Origin: Polynucleobacter sp. UK-Kesae-W10
GTDB taxonomy: Bacteria; Pseudomonadota; Gammaproteobacteria; Burkholderiales; Burkholderiaceae
DNA length: 64,000 nt
Direction: 5' to 3'
Assembly: GCF_018881575.1 (NCBI RefSeq)
Contig: NZ_JACVQB010000006.1
Location: forward strand, 1 to 64,000
This document shows positions 33,857 through 44,537 of the stretch, piece after piece. How positions within the stretch are numbered: the first letter of the stretch is position 1; each line of letters opens with the position of its first letter. A program made the position numbers and the translations under genes. Under the pieces are notes generated by a model. That model saw only the letters and a list, made by a program, of their open reading frames with translations, was not told the origin of the DNA and searched no databases.

Positions 33857-36800
33857 TTAGCTGGGTGTTTTACTGGTGTTATTTGAATCGGGCTTGGTTT
33901 GCTCTTTGAGTAAATCTTTGCTTCGAATAGTATCCAGGGTTTTAGAGTCAATCGGTTGCCCTTTTTGATCGAGCGGAATGACCTCGGGATTCTCCCAAGA
34001 TCCTTGCACCAGGTAATCTGACTGCAGGCTACGGTTAATTTGATTGCTGATGAGATATTGGCCTACAAGGGCGCCCAAACCAACGATGGGGTTGATGGCA
34101 AAAGCAGCGAGTGAACCCGCAGTGGCATCGATCGTTGGGAAAATAGTGATGCGAAGATCTTGGGTTTGTTTAGGCAAATTAATTTGACCGCTCATTGCAA
34201 CCCTAGCTTGATCTAGGTTCATATTGAACTGCTTGGTTTGGGCAACTCCGCTCGTAATATCAAATGACGCATTGATTGCGTTAAAAGGGGTGCCTTTGGT
34301 CACAATATTGCCTAAGCTTCCTTGCAGATCAAGAGTGGCAAATCTAAACAAGCTTTGCAAGCTGAGAACATCCAGAATCTTGGCGCCGCTGGTGTTAACT
34401 TCCAATAGACGACCCTTAACAAGACTCAGATTTACTTTGCCATTGAGCGTGTCATATTTTGGGGCAAAGGGAGATCCATCCCACTCGACGTTTGCAGTTA
34501 GCTTTCCCTGCCCGCCCTCAACCGACTTTTGTGGGCTCCAATGGGCAATGATGTGGCCAGCATCTTTAATGTCCATGTCAATATTGATCGTGCTGTGGTC
34601 CACTGTGTTTTTGCTACCGCCAGCCCATTGACCATTAATCGCTGTGGTGCCTTGGGGGTTGGTAGTTTGGAGTGACTCAATCTTGAGAACGTTATCCTCC
34701 GTTTTGGTTTTGATTTTCAGTTGACCAAGCTGCGCTTTTGAAAATGAGAAATCATCTACCGTTAAATCCAGGCTTGGGATGGAATTGAGGTTTAACGTGG
34801 TTTTGCTTATCGGAGTCGTACTAGCCCCAGGGGTGGTGGCAATATCCGGAACCTTCAGCTTCGAGAGACGGCCAGAGATTAAGCCGCTCGTTTGGGATTG
34901 AGTGGGCTCTTGAAGTTGAATTTGTCCAGCAGCTTGCTGCGATGACAAACGCATGTCCCACCCATTCTTCCTATTGGTAGCAGACAGATTGATATCCTGC
35001 CAGACACGCTCAAAGGCCGTTAATTTTTTAACTTGAGCACTGATTTGAATGTTGCCCAAATCTTTCTCAACTTCTTTCATGCGGTCTGATTTTTGGCTGC
35101 CGATGAAATCAAGCCAAGCATCAAGATTCAATTCATTGCTAACCAGGCTAAAGCTAAAGCCTGGCTGAGTGCTATTGGGAGTAGTTCCAACCCCAAATCC
35201 AAAGCGCAAAATATCATCGTTTCCAAGCGCGCCTTGTAGGGAGTACAACTCCCCAATTTTTCCACTCCAAGTAAGGCGATTGGGATTGGATTTGTTGTTT
35301 GGAAAAGATTTGAGATTAAATTGACCAGTCAATTGAGTGCCCATGAGTTTCTTGGCGGGCGCTGGGGCAGCACTGGATAAATGCATTAAATCTAATTTCA
35401 GGTTTAAGTCGCTACCCAATTTATTAAAGGCGATATTGCCATCATATTTAACCGAGCCATTCATTCCATTGAGAATGCGGCTTACTTTGGAGTTAGAGGC
35501 GCCGTCAAAATATTGTTTTAGAAAGTTCGCCTGAACATCGCCAACGATATTAAAGTTTTGATGAGCGCCTTCTTGGTTGGCGCTAGTCACTTTAATTGAG
35601 CCACCCAAGAAGTTTGCTGAGACATTTTCAAATTCTGGATTGGTTTCGGTAATCCGGATGTTGCCTTTGAGATTTTCAAATGGTGGGAGGCTGGCCCATT
35701 CTGCTTTGTTACCTGGTAGCGTAAGGCGAATATCAACATTGGTATCGGCTGAACCAGAGAGGGGCACCTTGAGCCCAAGCGTCATATCGACAGGGCCACT
35801 GACACGCAGTTGACGCTCCAGTTTTCCTTGAATTTTTCCTGAAGGCGAGGCGTAAAAGTACTCCATCATTTGCTCTGCCTGACCTTGGGCTTTGCCATTC
35901 ACAGAGAGGGTTAGTTGGTTTGCGCTGACATTGGGTATTTCAGCGTGGAAGCTAGTGAGTGCAACCTGCTTGTAACTAGCATCAGTGATGTCTACTGTAA
36001 AGCTCGCATTGTTCATAGCGACAGCGCCATTTACACCTGTAAAGGTAGACCAAGTTCCCTGGTTGGCGGGCAATATTGGTACGGGACTAAAGGAGGCCCC
36101 GCGCACAGGCAGGTTAAGAGTGAATTCACCCTGGCCTGGTTTGGGAAACGGCACTTGATTGGGGTCGCCTTTAACGTGTAGCTGACCGTTCTGAATGGTT
36201 CCCGCTTCAAATGCCTTGCTGAGATAAACACGAGCATCCTTACCCATGCCGACTGGTAAATAACGATAGGCAGTTTTAAGTTTGGCTTGGTCAAACGTCA
36301 TGTCAAGCGCCATGAAGTCGGCTTCATTTATATCGCCGATGATGTACTTCAAACTCAAGTTTGTAGTGATTTCAGGATTGCTTAAGGCTAACTTCTTGGT
36401 GCTAATGACCCATTTACCACCTTGCTTTACCCAGCTAATTTGCCCATTTGCGCGATCAAGTTGGATCTTTGGATCCTCTAAAAATTCATGAATCTCAAGA
36501 CCGAGGTTGTTGGCGTTAAGAGAAAAGCTACCTTCATTCTGACTGCTGGACACGTATCCAGAAAGATTGCTTACGGAGGGCATACTTTTGTTGATACCAA
36601 CAAAGCTCAAATTGATTAACTTGGCGCTGACATTAAAGTCGAGCTTATTAGACTTAAACCAGCCTCCTGGAATCTTCAGGGCAGATAAGGGGGATTTACT
36701 CTCTGACCAATGAATATCCAAATCTTCTAGTTCACCTTGAGCTTGTGAGGCCTTAATCCATTGATGGACTTTTTTAGAGAGCGGAAGATTGAGGGCAAAC

Positions 36801-37954
36801 AGGGCCACATCATCTACTGAAATTTTTGGTGAAGAGAAGCCAAATTCTTTAATCTCTCCATCTGCTCCTGGAGGACGCCAACGGAATGTCATCGGGCTTA
36901 AGTTTTCTAGCGGGGCAGATTTGGGGCTATCCATATCGCGCCAGGCAAATGTTTTGGTCGTGATTGCAATTAAGCCATCATTCGTTTCTTGGCTTAAATT
37001 GGCCTCGAGACGACCCAATGCAATTGCATCTTCAGCTTTGCTAGTTTGAACAACGAGATTATCTGCAGCAATAAAAAACTCACCGCCATCTGGCTGAGCA
37101 TTGTCAATCTTCAGCTTGCCATGAGAGCTCAGCACTCCTTCGAGTGTGTTGATATTGAGATCAAATTCTCTTGCAATCAACTTGAGGTCTAAGTCGTGCA
37201 GATTCCAGGAGAGCGTACCGATCCAGTCGCGCCAATTACCAGCTTGGCCACCAAGGTGGGGTACAAAATTGACTTGAATTTCGGTGGGGCCCTTCGTCCA
37301 TGGGGTAATAGCGGTCAACGATCCCTCATGACGACGAAGGCCGCTATCAAGAGAGAGGCGCAGAATTTCAATGGAGGTCAGCGGTTTTTTATTGAGCTGA
37401 TCATCCCAAAAAAATGTCACATCTTTAGCGTCAATGGAGTTTTGTGCGAAGAGCCAGTTTTCTGCAGAAAAGTCATTGGTATCACCATCGATCGAGACCC
37501 CCGCAATTGTGATGACCCCTTTTGTGTTTCGTTGAGCATATATTTGAGCGCCCTCAAAATGGATCTCATAAAAATATGGTGCCAGATGGTAGAAAGATTT
37601 CCAGCTTAATTCACCAAAAATCTTATTGACGACTAGTAGCGGCTTAGATTTTTCATTGCTATTAAAGCGCAAGCCGTCAATTTCGAATGCGGGTCGCATT
37701 CCCGTCCAGGAAACTTTGAGTTCATCGATGGAAACATTTGCGCCAATACGGGCGCTAATCAGTTTTTCAACAGAGGCTTTGGATTTTTCGAGCTGGGGCC
37801 AAACTACATAACGAATACCTAGGTGGCCAATCAAAAAAAGGACCGCCACTACTCCGCTTAATATCAAGGTGCGTTTGCGCCAAGCCCTACTCGAACCTGG
37901 AGGACGTTTTGCAAATACGCTCTTGAGGCGAGGCGGAATGATTTTTTGCAGCAT
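33857..37954 (-). CDS. yhdP: YhdP family AsmA-like protein
   Basis: This 1,365-residue protein has an N-terminal membrane anchor (LILSGVVAVLFLIGHLGIRY), then a very long, beta-rich periplasmic region. It ends in an AsmA-like C-terminal domain (VKGRLLEVNTSGAKILDVL, FAINPIVGLGALVGQYL). YhdP, TamB and YdbH form bridge-like tubes that carry phospholipid to the outer membrane. A proline- and lysine-rich tail ends it. Length is near E. coli YhdP (1,266). It is first in the run with the nitrilase gene and tldD and divergent from glnE with a 78-bp gap. Confidence 0.92.
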   Translation of the reverse strand: MLQKIIPPRLKSVFAKRPPGSSRAWRKRTLILSGVVAVLFLIGHLGIRYVVWPQLEKSKASVEKLISARIGANVSIDELKVSWTGMRPAFEIDGLRFNSNEKSKPLLVVNKIFGELSWKSFYHLAPYFYEIHFEGAQIYAQRNTKGVITIAGVSIDGDTNDFSAENWLFAQNSIDAKDVTFFWDDQLNKKPLTSIEILRLSLDSGLRRHEGSLTAITPWTKGPTEIQVNFVPHLGGQAGNWRDWIGTLSWNLHDLDLKLIAREFDLNINTLEGVLSSHGKLKIDNAQPDGGEFFIAADNLVVQTSKAEDAIALGRLEANLSQETNDGLIAITTKTFAWRDMDSPKSAPLENLSPMTFRWRPPGADGEIKEFGFSSPKISVDDVALFALNLPLSKKVHQWIKASQAQGELEDLDIHWSESKSPLSALKIPGGWFKSNKLDFNVSAKLINLSFVGINKSMPSVSNLSGYVSSSQNEGSFSLNANNLGLEIHEFLEDPKIQLDRANGQISWVKQGGKWVISTKKLALSNPEITTNLSLKYIIGDINEADFMALDMTFDQAKLKTAYRYLPVGMGKDARVYLSKAFEAGTIQNGQLHVKGDPNQVPFPKPGQGEFTLNLPVRGASFSPVPILPANQGTWSTFTGVNGAVAMNNASFTVDITDASYKQVALTSFHAEIPNVSANQLTLSVNGKAQGQAEQMMEYFYASPSGKIQGKLERQLRVSGPVDMTLGLKVPLSGSADTNVDIRLTLPGNKAEWASLPPFENLKGNIRITETNPEFENVSANFLGGSIKVTSANQEGAHQNFNIVGDVQANFLKQYFDGASNSKVSRILNGMNGSVKYDGNIAFNKLGSDLNLKLDLMHLSSAAPAPAKKLMGTQLTGQFNLKSFPNNKSNPNRLTWSGKIGELYSLQGALGNDDILRFGFGVGTTPNSTQPGFSFSLVSNELNLDAWLDFIGSQKSDRMKEVEKDLGNIQISAQVKKLTAFERVWQDINLSATNRKNGWDMRLSSQQAAGQIQLQEPTQSQTSGLISGRLSKLKVPDIATTPGASTTPISKTTLNLNSIPSLDLTVDDFSFSKAQLGQLKIKTKTEDNVLKIESLQTTNPQGTTAINGQWAGGSKNTVDHSTINIDMDIKDAGHIIAHWSPQKSVEGGQGKLTANVEWDGSPFAPKYDTLNGKVNLSLVKGRLLEVNTSGAKILDVLSLQSLFRFATLDLQGSLGNIVTKGTPFNAINASFDITSGVAQTKQFNMNLDQARVAMSGQINLPKQTQDLRITIFPTIDATAGSLAAFAINPIVGLGALVGQYLISNQINRSLQSDYLVQGSWENPEVIPLDQKGQPIDSKTLDTIRSKDLLKEQTKPDSNNTSKTPS

Positions 37955-38032
37955 GAGCGCTATTATCCGTCACCCTTACCCTGCTCGCCAAGCTTCTGGG
38001 GGTGAATATGGGGTGGGTATTAAGATGGGGGT

Positions 38033-40834
38033 ATGGATGATTTTTCTAGGCAAATGGAGTTCTTAGGGCGCCACTCTAATTACGCTAGACGTTGGCTGCA
38101 AGCCAAGCCGGAATGGCTTGAGTGGCTGAGATCCTGTGGGCAGCAAAAAATCGACTTGCCTGCTATCCGGGCCTTGCTAGAGCTTGATAAAAAAATTGAG
38201 GCAGACGGCAACCAAGATGAGGCCGAATTTATGGCCGCCTTGAGGCTTGCACGGCAACGTTTGATGCTCTGGATTGCCTTTCGCGATCTCAACGGAATGG
38301 CAAGCCTAGAAGAGGTCACCCATAGCTTGAGTCATTTTGCTCAGTTGGCAGTGGCCAAGGCGATCGCATTTATTCGCTCTGATTTGCAAAACCGGTTTGG
38401 CTTGCCATGGAGCAGCTCTACTAACACTGAAATGCCGCTCATGGTTGTCGGTATGGGTAAGTTGGGTGGTCTGGAGTTAAATCTGTCTTCGGATATTGAT
38501 TTGATATTTTTGTATGAGCACGAAGGTGAGACGCGGGGTGGCCCTAAAACGCTCTCCAATCATGAGTGGTTTACGCGCATGGGGCAGCGTCTCATACGAT
38601 GCTTATCCGAGCATGATGCCAATGGTTTCGTATTTCGCGTAGATATGCGTTTGCGACCCAATGGAGACTCTGGGCCTTTGGTTTGTAGCTTAGACATGTT
38701 GGAAGAGTATTTGGTGGTGCAGGGTAGGGAGTGGGAGCGCTACGCTTGGATTAAGGGTAGATTAATTGCACCACTACCTGGCTCAGCAGATTATGAACAT
38801 TGTGAGAAAGCGCTTGAACAATTAATTCGCCCATTTGTTTATCGTCGCCATTTAGATTACGGGGTGATTGCCTCTATTCGGGATTTGCATGCTCAGATTC
38901 AGCGAGAGGCTGAAAAGCGTTCCTCGCAACATCAGGGCCGTTCGCATGACATCAAGCTAGGGCGTGGAGGTATTCGGGAGATTGAGTTCTTGGCGCAAAT
39001 GTTTCAACTGATGCGCGGAGGCACAGATCCCCGATTCAGAACGAAGCCTACTCTACAGGTCCTCGGTTTAATGAAGCAGCGTGGAATTTTGCCTGCGGCA
39101 CAAATTGATTCGTTAGATGAAGCCTATATTTTTTTGAGGCGCCTAGAGCATCGTATTCAAGCCTGGGATGATCAGCAGACGCACTACCTGCCGGAGGATG
39201 TTGAAGCCCGCGTACGACTTGCTGAGTCGATGGGCTTTCCAGATGTAAAGGCTTTTCTGGAGAAGTTGGGCTCACATCAAAATCATGTAGCGCAGTTATT
39301 TGAAAAAGCATTTCTCTTGGATGATCAAGAGCGTCTTGAGCTTGCCCCTATCGCAGAGGATTGGGGTCCTGATCCGCAGATATTCCCGCAGTCCCTCATT
39401 CGCTGGCAAACCTGGGCACAAAGTCCTAAGGCAAAACAGTTGCCAGAAAAAAGTAGTCTAATTTTGAATAATTTAATGCGCAATGCCGCAGGTATTTTGT
39501 CAGAAGAGGGTGATGCGAGTGAGGCTGATAAAACACTTTTACGCTTCTTTGATCTATTGGAGTCGATCGCACGTCGCAGCGCATATCTATCGATCCTGGC
39601 GGAATACCCCAAGGCCTTATTTAATGTGTTGGCCTTACTAAGAGCTTCTCAATGGGGTGCGCAATACCTGGCCTTGCACCCTCACTTATTAGATTATTTA
39701 TTGAACTCGCGCACCGAGCGCACATTAATTGAACAGCCTGAAGGGTACTGGCGTGAAGTGAAGGCTAATCTGAATGTGCGCTTAGATGATGTCATGTCTG
39801 AAGGGGATGGTTCTGAGCAGGCAATGGATATTTTGCGTGTTACTCACCATACCGAAACCTTCATTACGCTCTTGGCTGATTTGGGAATCGGGTTAGAAGA
39901 TGCCTTGTCGGTAGAAAAGGTAAGCGACCATTTATCTGCGTTAGCTGATCTAATCTTGCAGACAACATTTGAGCGGGTTTGGCCTGGCATCGCGCAGAAA
40001 TACGGACTTCCCAAGGATGCGGTAGCTCCATTCGCAGTCATCGCCTATGGCAAGTTAGGCGGCAAAGAATTGGGCTACGCATCTGATTTGGATTTGGTAT
40101 TTCTATATCAGGCGCCTGAAAATGATTACGCAGCGCAGGAAATTTATGCCTTATTGGCCAAGCGCATGATTAATTGGTTAACCGCATTTACCTCTACTGG
40201 CAGTCTATTTGAGATTGATACTCGCCTGCGCCCCAATGGATCAGCTGGTTTTTTGGTCACCAATGCTGACGCTTTTAAAAAGTATCAGTTACGCGAAGGC
40301 GATAACGCTGCTTGGGTTTGGGAGCATCAGGCTTTAACGCGCGCCCGTTTTTGTGCGGGAAGTCCATCGGTCGGCAAAGAGTTTGATGCAGTTCGCTCAG
40401 AGGTATTGAGTCAGCAGCGCAATATCGAAACCTTACGCTTAGAAATTTTAGAGATGCGTCGCAAGGTTCATGATGGTCATCCCAATCTCAATGAAGGTTT
40501 TGATTTAAAGCATGATGCGGGTGGTATGGTGGATATTGAATTTCTAGTCCAATTTTTAGTCTTAGCCTATGCGCATCAATTCCCCCAATTAATTGGTAAT
40601 CTCGGCAACATCGCTCTACTGCGAATTGCAGGCGAAGTGGGACTGATTAGGGTTCAGGATGCTCAGAAGCTTGCTGATGCTTATCGACTTTTACGGGCGC
40701 GACAACATCGTCTGCGTTTAGATGGCGCTGAAAAAACGCGCGTTCATCTCGAGGGTGAGTTAGAGCTTGAGGCCGCTCGAAGTGCCGTTATTTTAGTTTG
40801 GCAAGAAATCTTTCAAGCCCCATCGAGTCTTTAA
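38033..40834 (+). CDS. glnE: Glutamine synthetase adenylyltransferase / deadenylase
   Basis: GlnE switches glutamine synthetase off by adenylylation and on by deadenylylation, taking signals from PII proteins. Both nucleotidyltransferase domains are present: LSSDIDLIFLYEHEGE near residue 153 (deadenylase half) and YASDLDLVFLYQ near residue 683 (adenylylase half), each with a GxLGGxEL-type lead (GMGKLGGLEL and AYGKLGGKELG). The 933 residues match the family (946 in E. coli). It converges on recN with a 12-bp gap and no terminator. Confidence 0.96.
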   Translation: MDDFSRQMEFLGRHSNYARRWLQAKPEWLEWLRSCGQQKIDLPAIRALLELDKKIEADGNQDEAEFMAALRLARQRLMLWIAFRDLNGMASLEEVTHSLSHFAQLAVAKAIAFIRSDLQNRFGLPWSSSTNTEMPLMVVGMGKLGGLELNLSSDIDLIFLYEHEGETRGGPKTLSNHEWFTRMGQRLIRCLSEHDANGFVFRVDMRLRPNGDSGPLVCSLDMLEEYLVVQGREWERYAWIKGRLIAPLPGSADYEHCEKALEQLIRPFVYRRHLDYGVIASIRDLHAQIQREAEKRSSQHQGRSHDIKLGRGGIREIEFLAQMFQLMRGGTDPRFRTKPTLQVLGLMKQRGILPAAQIDSLDEAYIFLRRLEHRIQAWDDQQTHYLPEDVEARVRLAESMGFPDVKAFLEKLGSHQNHVAQLFEKAFLLDDQERLELAPIAEDWGPDPQIFPQSLIRWQTWAQSPKAKQLPEKSSLILNNLMRNAAGILSEEGDASEADKTLLRFFDLLESIARRSAYLSILAEYPKALFNVLALLRASQWGAQYLALHPHLLDYLLNSRTERTLIEQPEGYWREVKANLNVRLDDVMSEGDGSEQAMDILRVTHHTETFITLLADLGIGLEDALSVEKVSDHLSALADLILQTTFERVWPGIAQKYGLPKDAVAPFAVIAYGKLGGKELGYASDLDLVFLYQAPENDYAAQEIYALLAKRMINWLTAFTSTGSLFEIDTRLRPNGSAGFLVTNADAFKKYQLREGDNAAWVWEHQALTRARFCAGSPSVGKEFDAVRSEVLSQQRNIETLRLEILEMRRKVHDGHPNLNEGFDLKHDAGGMVDIEFLVQFLVLAYAHQFPQLIGNLGNIALLRIAGEVGLIRVQDAQKLADAYRLLRARQHRLRLDGAEKTRVHLEGELELEAARSAVILVWQEIFQAPSSL

Positions 40835-40846
40835 GAGCGAGCAGAC

Positions 40847-42517
40847 TTACTGTTGTTCCAGAAGTTCACGTGCATGTCGACGCGTAGTGTCGGTGATAGT
40901 GGCGCCACCGAGCATGCGGGCAACTTCCTCTACACGCTCTGTGCGTCCCAGAGCTTGTACTTGAGAGACCGTCTTTTCTGCGCTTTGGGATTTGCTGACC
41001 TTGAGGTGATGATTGCCTTGTGCGGCAACTTGCGGCAAATGGGTTACACAGAGAATTTGATGGGATTGACCTAGTTGATGTAATAGCTTGCCAACAGTCT
41101 CGGCTACGGCACCACCAATACCTGCATCCACTTCATCAAATATCAAAGTTGGCGTAAAGGAGGCTTTGCTGGTGATCACGCTAATCGCTAGGCTAATGCG
41201 CGCAAGCTCTCCGCCAGAGGCAACTTTTGCAAGAGAGCGTGGTGTACTACCGGCATGACCAGCAACTAAAAATTCGACTTGTTCAAGGCCGTGCGATCCG
41301 CCTTCTGCTAGAGGAACGAGGGCAATTTCAAGGCGACCCCCAGCCATGGATAAATCTTGCATCGCATCAGTGACTAGTTTGCCCAGATCAGCCGCAGCTT
41401 TACTGCGCTTATGCGTCAGTTGCTTGGCGAGTTTGAGATAGGCAGCTTCTTCCCCTTTTACTTTTTCTCGCAGGGCCTCAATATTTTGCGAGGCAGTCAA
41501 AGCCTCTAAACGCTCAGCGGTATCAGTCAAGAGTTTCGGAAGCGCATCAGTTTCAGCGCGATATTTTCTGGAAGCGCTATGGAGCGCTTGCATGCGCTCC
41601 TCTACCTGTGCCAGACGCGCAGGGTCTAAATCGATTTTTTGAAGGTAACGATTGAGACCATGAATGGCTTCGTCTAACTGGATCTGAGCGCTCTCAAGAG
41701 ATTCGCTGATGCTGCTTAAGGCCGGATCATGCTCGGCTAAGGCGCCAATGCTGCCGCAGACTTTAGATAGGGTGGACTCCAAAGAGTTGTCGGCGTCACT
41801 CAAGATCTCAATGGCTTCTTGGCAGCCGCCAATCAATTTAGCGCCGTTAGCTAATCTTGCATGCTCACCTTGAATGTGAGCCCATTCACCCTCTTGCGGG
41901 GAGAGCTCAGTCAACTCTTCAAATTGCCATTGCAGACGCTCTCGCTCTCGCTCAATATCCTGGCCGGCATTTTCTGCTTGTTCTAAGCGACGACGAGAAT
42001 CGTTCAGGGTCTTAAAGTGCGAGGCAACATCGGCTGCCAAGGGTAGAAGTCCTGCATGGCGATCGAGTAGCTCACGTTGCGCACCGCCTTTAAGAAGCAG
42101 CTGGTGGGCGTGCTGCCCATGAATATCGACTAGCTGGTCACCTGCTTCTCGCAACTGGGCAAGCGTTGCAACACTACCGTTAATAAAGGCTCGGCTGCGA
42201 CCGTTGCTTTCGATAGTTCTTTTAAGTAGTAGACTTTTGCCATCATCTTCGGCTGGAAATCCCTGGGCATCTAGCCAGTGACCAAAAGAGATGGTTAGCT
42301 CATCATCAATCCGAAAGAGCGCAGAAATTTCTGCTCGAGTACTTCCTTCACGAATCTGGCTGCTATCAGCGCGCTCACCAAGCACTAAGCCCAATGCATC
42401 AAGCAGTATGGATTTGCCGGCACCAGTCTCGCCAGTGAGAACGGTAAAGCCGCTAGCAAAATCGAGCTCAAGCTGATCAACAATGACAAAGTCACGAAGG
42501 GAGATAGTTTGAAGCAT
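40847..42517 (-). CDS. recN: DNA repair protein RecN
   Basis: RecN is an SMC-like ATPase that gathers double-strand breaks. The 556 residues show a Walker A near residues 29-36 (LTGETGAGKSILL), a long central coiled coil, the ABC signature ASGGELARISLAI, Walker B LIFDEVDAGIGG, and the VTHLPQVAAQG segment. It lies 26 bp after nadK on the same strand, an order often seen in betaproteobacteria. No LexA box was recognised. Confidence 0.97.
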   Translation of the reverse strand: MLQTISLRDFVIVDQLELDFASGFTVLTGETGAGKSILLDALGLVLGERADSSQIREGSTRAEISALFRIDDELTISFGHWLDAQGFPAEDDGKSLLLKRTIESNGRSRAFINGSVATLAQLREAGDQLVDIHGQHAHQLLLKGGAQRELLDRHAGLLPLAADVASHFKTLNDSRRRLEQAENAGQDIERERERLQWQFEELTELSPQEGEWAHIQGEHARLANGAKLIGGCQEAIEILSDADNSLESTLSKVCGSIGALAEHDPALSSISESLESAQIQLDEAIHGLNRYLQKIDLDPARLAQVEERMQALHSASRKYRAETDALPKLLTDTAERLEALTASQNIEALREKVKGEEAAYLKLAKQLTHKRSKAAADLGKLVTDAMQDLSMAGGRLEIALVPLAEGGSHGLEQVEFLVAGHAGSTPRSLAKVASGGELARISLAISVITSKASFTPTLIFDEVDAGIGGAVAETVGKLLHQLGQSHQILCVTHLPQVAAQGNHHLKVSKSQSAEKTVSQVQALGRTERVEEVARMLGGATITDTTRRHARELLEQQ

Positions 42518-42543
42518 GTATTAGCGTAGCAAAGAACTCGACA

Positions 42544-43449
42544 TCAAAATGTCGATGGATATTCATTCCAATGCAACTTCTCACGCAAAGTTTTGTAGTC
42601 GCTGTGATTGTTGGGGTGGAGCAGGGCAATCGTTTTATCAGATTGACGTACTTCAATTTTGTCACCAGCTTGCAAATCGGTTTGAGATTGCATATCAAAA
42701 TTGACGATCACTTCAAGTCCATTGACCACTTCGATCACTGTGACGCTGTCTTGAGGCAAGACAATCGGGCGGTTAGAAAGTGAGTGCGGTGCGATGGGCA
42801 CCAGCAAAATACCAGCAACATGGGGATGTAAGATCGGGCCACCAGCGGATAGTGCATAGGCGGTTGATCCTGTCGGTGTCGACACAATCAAACCATCAGA
42901 GCGCTGGTTGTACATGAAAGATCCATTCACATGGACCGCAAGTTCAACCATTCCAGAAATCCCAGAGCGGTTCACTACAACATCATTGAGTGCCAAGGCG
43001 CGATTAATGACTTTGCCATCACGCAGAACAACTGCATCGAGCAGTGTGCGGGTATCGGCTTCGTACTCACCGGCAATAATTTTTGCTAGGGTTGCTTGCA
43101 CTGACTGAATGGGAATATCCGTCATGTAGCCTAGACGACCCATATTGATACCCACTAGTGGCACATTGCTGCCTGCAAGTTGGCGACCAATTCCTAGCAT
43201 CGTGCCGTCGCCACCTAAAACCACGACTAGGTCAATAGCGCCTGCAAAGTCATCGGCGGTTTTGGTGGGGTAGTCGGTCAACTGAAAGTGATTGGCAGTT
43301 TCAGCCTCAATAAATACCTCGCAACCTAGTCCTGAAACCAGCTTGGCGAGATCTTTTAGGTGCTCGACAATGCCATCGGCATGGAATTTGCCGACGAGCG
43401 CCACCCGGCTAAAGGTCTTCTTGGAAGAATTTGGGGATGGGCTTAACAT
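42544..43449 (-). CDS. nadK: NAD kinase
   Basis: NadK phosphorylates NAD to NADP. The GGDGT motif is in LVVVLGGDGTMLGIGRQLAG, followed by LVGINMGRLGYMTDI and STPTGSTAYALSAGGPILHP. The frame is open to 43524 but the ATG at 43449 gives 301 residues, near E. coli NadK (292), and avoids overlap with the divergent hrcA start at 43487. Its product feeds the same NADP pool as the pnt transhydrogenase. Confidence 0.95.
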   Translation of the reverse strand: MLSPSPNSSKKTFSRVALVGKFHADGIVEHLKDLAKLVSGLGCEVFIEAETANHFQLTDYPTKTADDFAGAIDLVVVLGGDGTMLGIGRQLAGSNVPLVGINMGRLGYMTDIPIQSVQATLAKIIAGEYEADTRTLLDAVVLRDGKVINRALALNDVVVNRSGISGMVELAVHVNGSFMYNQRSDGLIVSTPTGSTAYALSAGGPILHPHVAGILLVPIAPHSLSNRPIVLPQDSVTVIEVVNGLEVIVNFDMQSQTDLQAGDKIEVRQSDKTIALLHPNNHSDYKTLREKLHWNEYPSTF

Positions 43450-43486
43450 ATGACGATTAAACCATAGGCATAAAATCCCTTCCACC

Positions 43487-44497
43487 ATGGATGAACGTTC
43501 CCGCGCCTTACTTAAAACTCTCATCGAGCGCTATATCGAGGAGGGCCAGCCTATTGGCTCGCGCACCCTTTCGCGTTTCTCAGGTCTAGACCTCTCTGCA
43601 GCCACGATCCGTAATGTCATGGCCGACTTGGAGGATATGGGTTTGGTGACTAGTCCACACACCTCTGCGGGGCGAATTCCGACTCCCAGGGGCTATCGCT
43701 TGTTTGTCGATACGATGGTGACTGTGCGCCCGCTTGAGGAGATGGCTGCCCGGGAGGTCGAAAAAGGCTTGCTTCCAGACTCGCCACAGCGCGTTTTGAA
43801 CTCCGCGGCGCAGATTTTGTCGAATTTGACCCATTTTGCCGGTGTGGTGATGACTCCCAAGCGTGCCCAGGTGTTTAAGCACATTGAGTTCTTGCGCCTT
43901 GGGGAGGGAAAGATTTTGCTCATTATGGTGACCCCGGAGGGGGATGTGCAGAACCGAATTTTGCCTACTACACAAGATTACACCCCAAGTCAGCTCATCG
44001 AGGCAGGCAATTTTATTAATACTCAATTTGCTGGAAAAAGTTTCGAGCAAGTGCGCCAGCACCTGAAGTCTGATTTAGATAATTTGCGTAGCGATATTTC
44101 TGGTTTGATGGCGCTTGCATTGCAAAGTGGCGTCGCCGATTACGACTTGAGTGGTGGCGATATGGTGCTATCAGGTGAACGTCGTTTATTGAATGTAGGC
44201 GACTTAAGTTCTAATCTTGATAAGTTACGCAAGATGTTTGACATGCTTGAGCAAAAATCTGTTCTCATGCAACTGCTAGATGTCTCGAGTCATGCTGATG
44301 GCATTCAAATTTTTATCGGCGGTGAAAGTGATTTATTGCCGTACGAAGATTTAGCAGTCATTAGTGCCCCATACAGTGTGGATGGGCAAATTGTGGGCAC
44401 CTTGGGCGTGATAGGCCCAACCCGTATGGCTTATGACCGGGTGATCCCGATTGTCGACATTACTTCCAAGTTATTGTCTGGCGCCTTGAGTTCTTAA
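43487..44497 (+). CDS. hrcA: Heat-inducible transcription repressor HrcA
   Basis: HrcA represses chaperone genes by binding CIRCE operators and is kept active by GroEL. The 336 residues start with a winged-helix DNA-binding domain ([40 protein letters not shown]), then a GAF-like domain ending in [27 protein letters not shown] element is found upstream of groES (4165-4191). No CIRCE was seen before hrcA itself, so autoregulation is not evident here. hemH follows after 40 bp. Confidence 0.97.
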   Translation: MDERSRALLKTLIERYIEEGQPIGSRTLSRFSGLDLSAATIRNVMADLEDMGLVTSPHTSAGRIPTPRGYRLFVDTMVTVRPLEEMAAREVEKGLLPDSPQRVLNSAAQILSNLTHFAGVVMTPKRAQVFKHIEFLRLGEGKILLIMVTPEGDVQNRILPTTQDYTPSQLIEAGNFINTQFAGKSFEQVRQHLKSDLDNLRSDISGLMALALQSGVADYDLSGGDMVLSGERRLLNVGDLSSNLDKLRKMFDMLEQKSVLMQLLDVSSHADGIQIFIGGESDLLPYEDLAVISAPYSVDGQIVGTLGVIGPTRMAYDRVIPIVDITSKLLSGALSS

Positions 44498-44537
44498 GCG
44501 AACACTTCTATTTATATATCTAACGAGACTGATTACC

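Noticed and set aside
34224-34631. 135-codon open frame antisense to yhdP
   Set aside because: Shadow of yhdP with no recognisable domain; several similar frames occur along the long gene.
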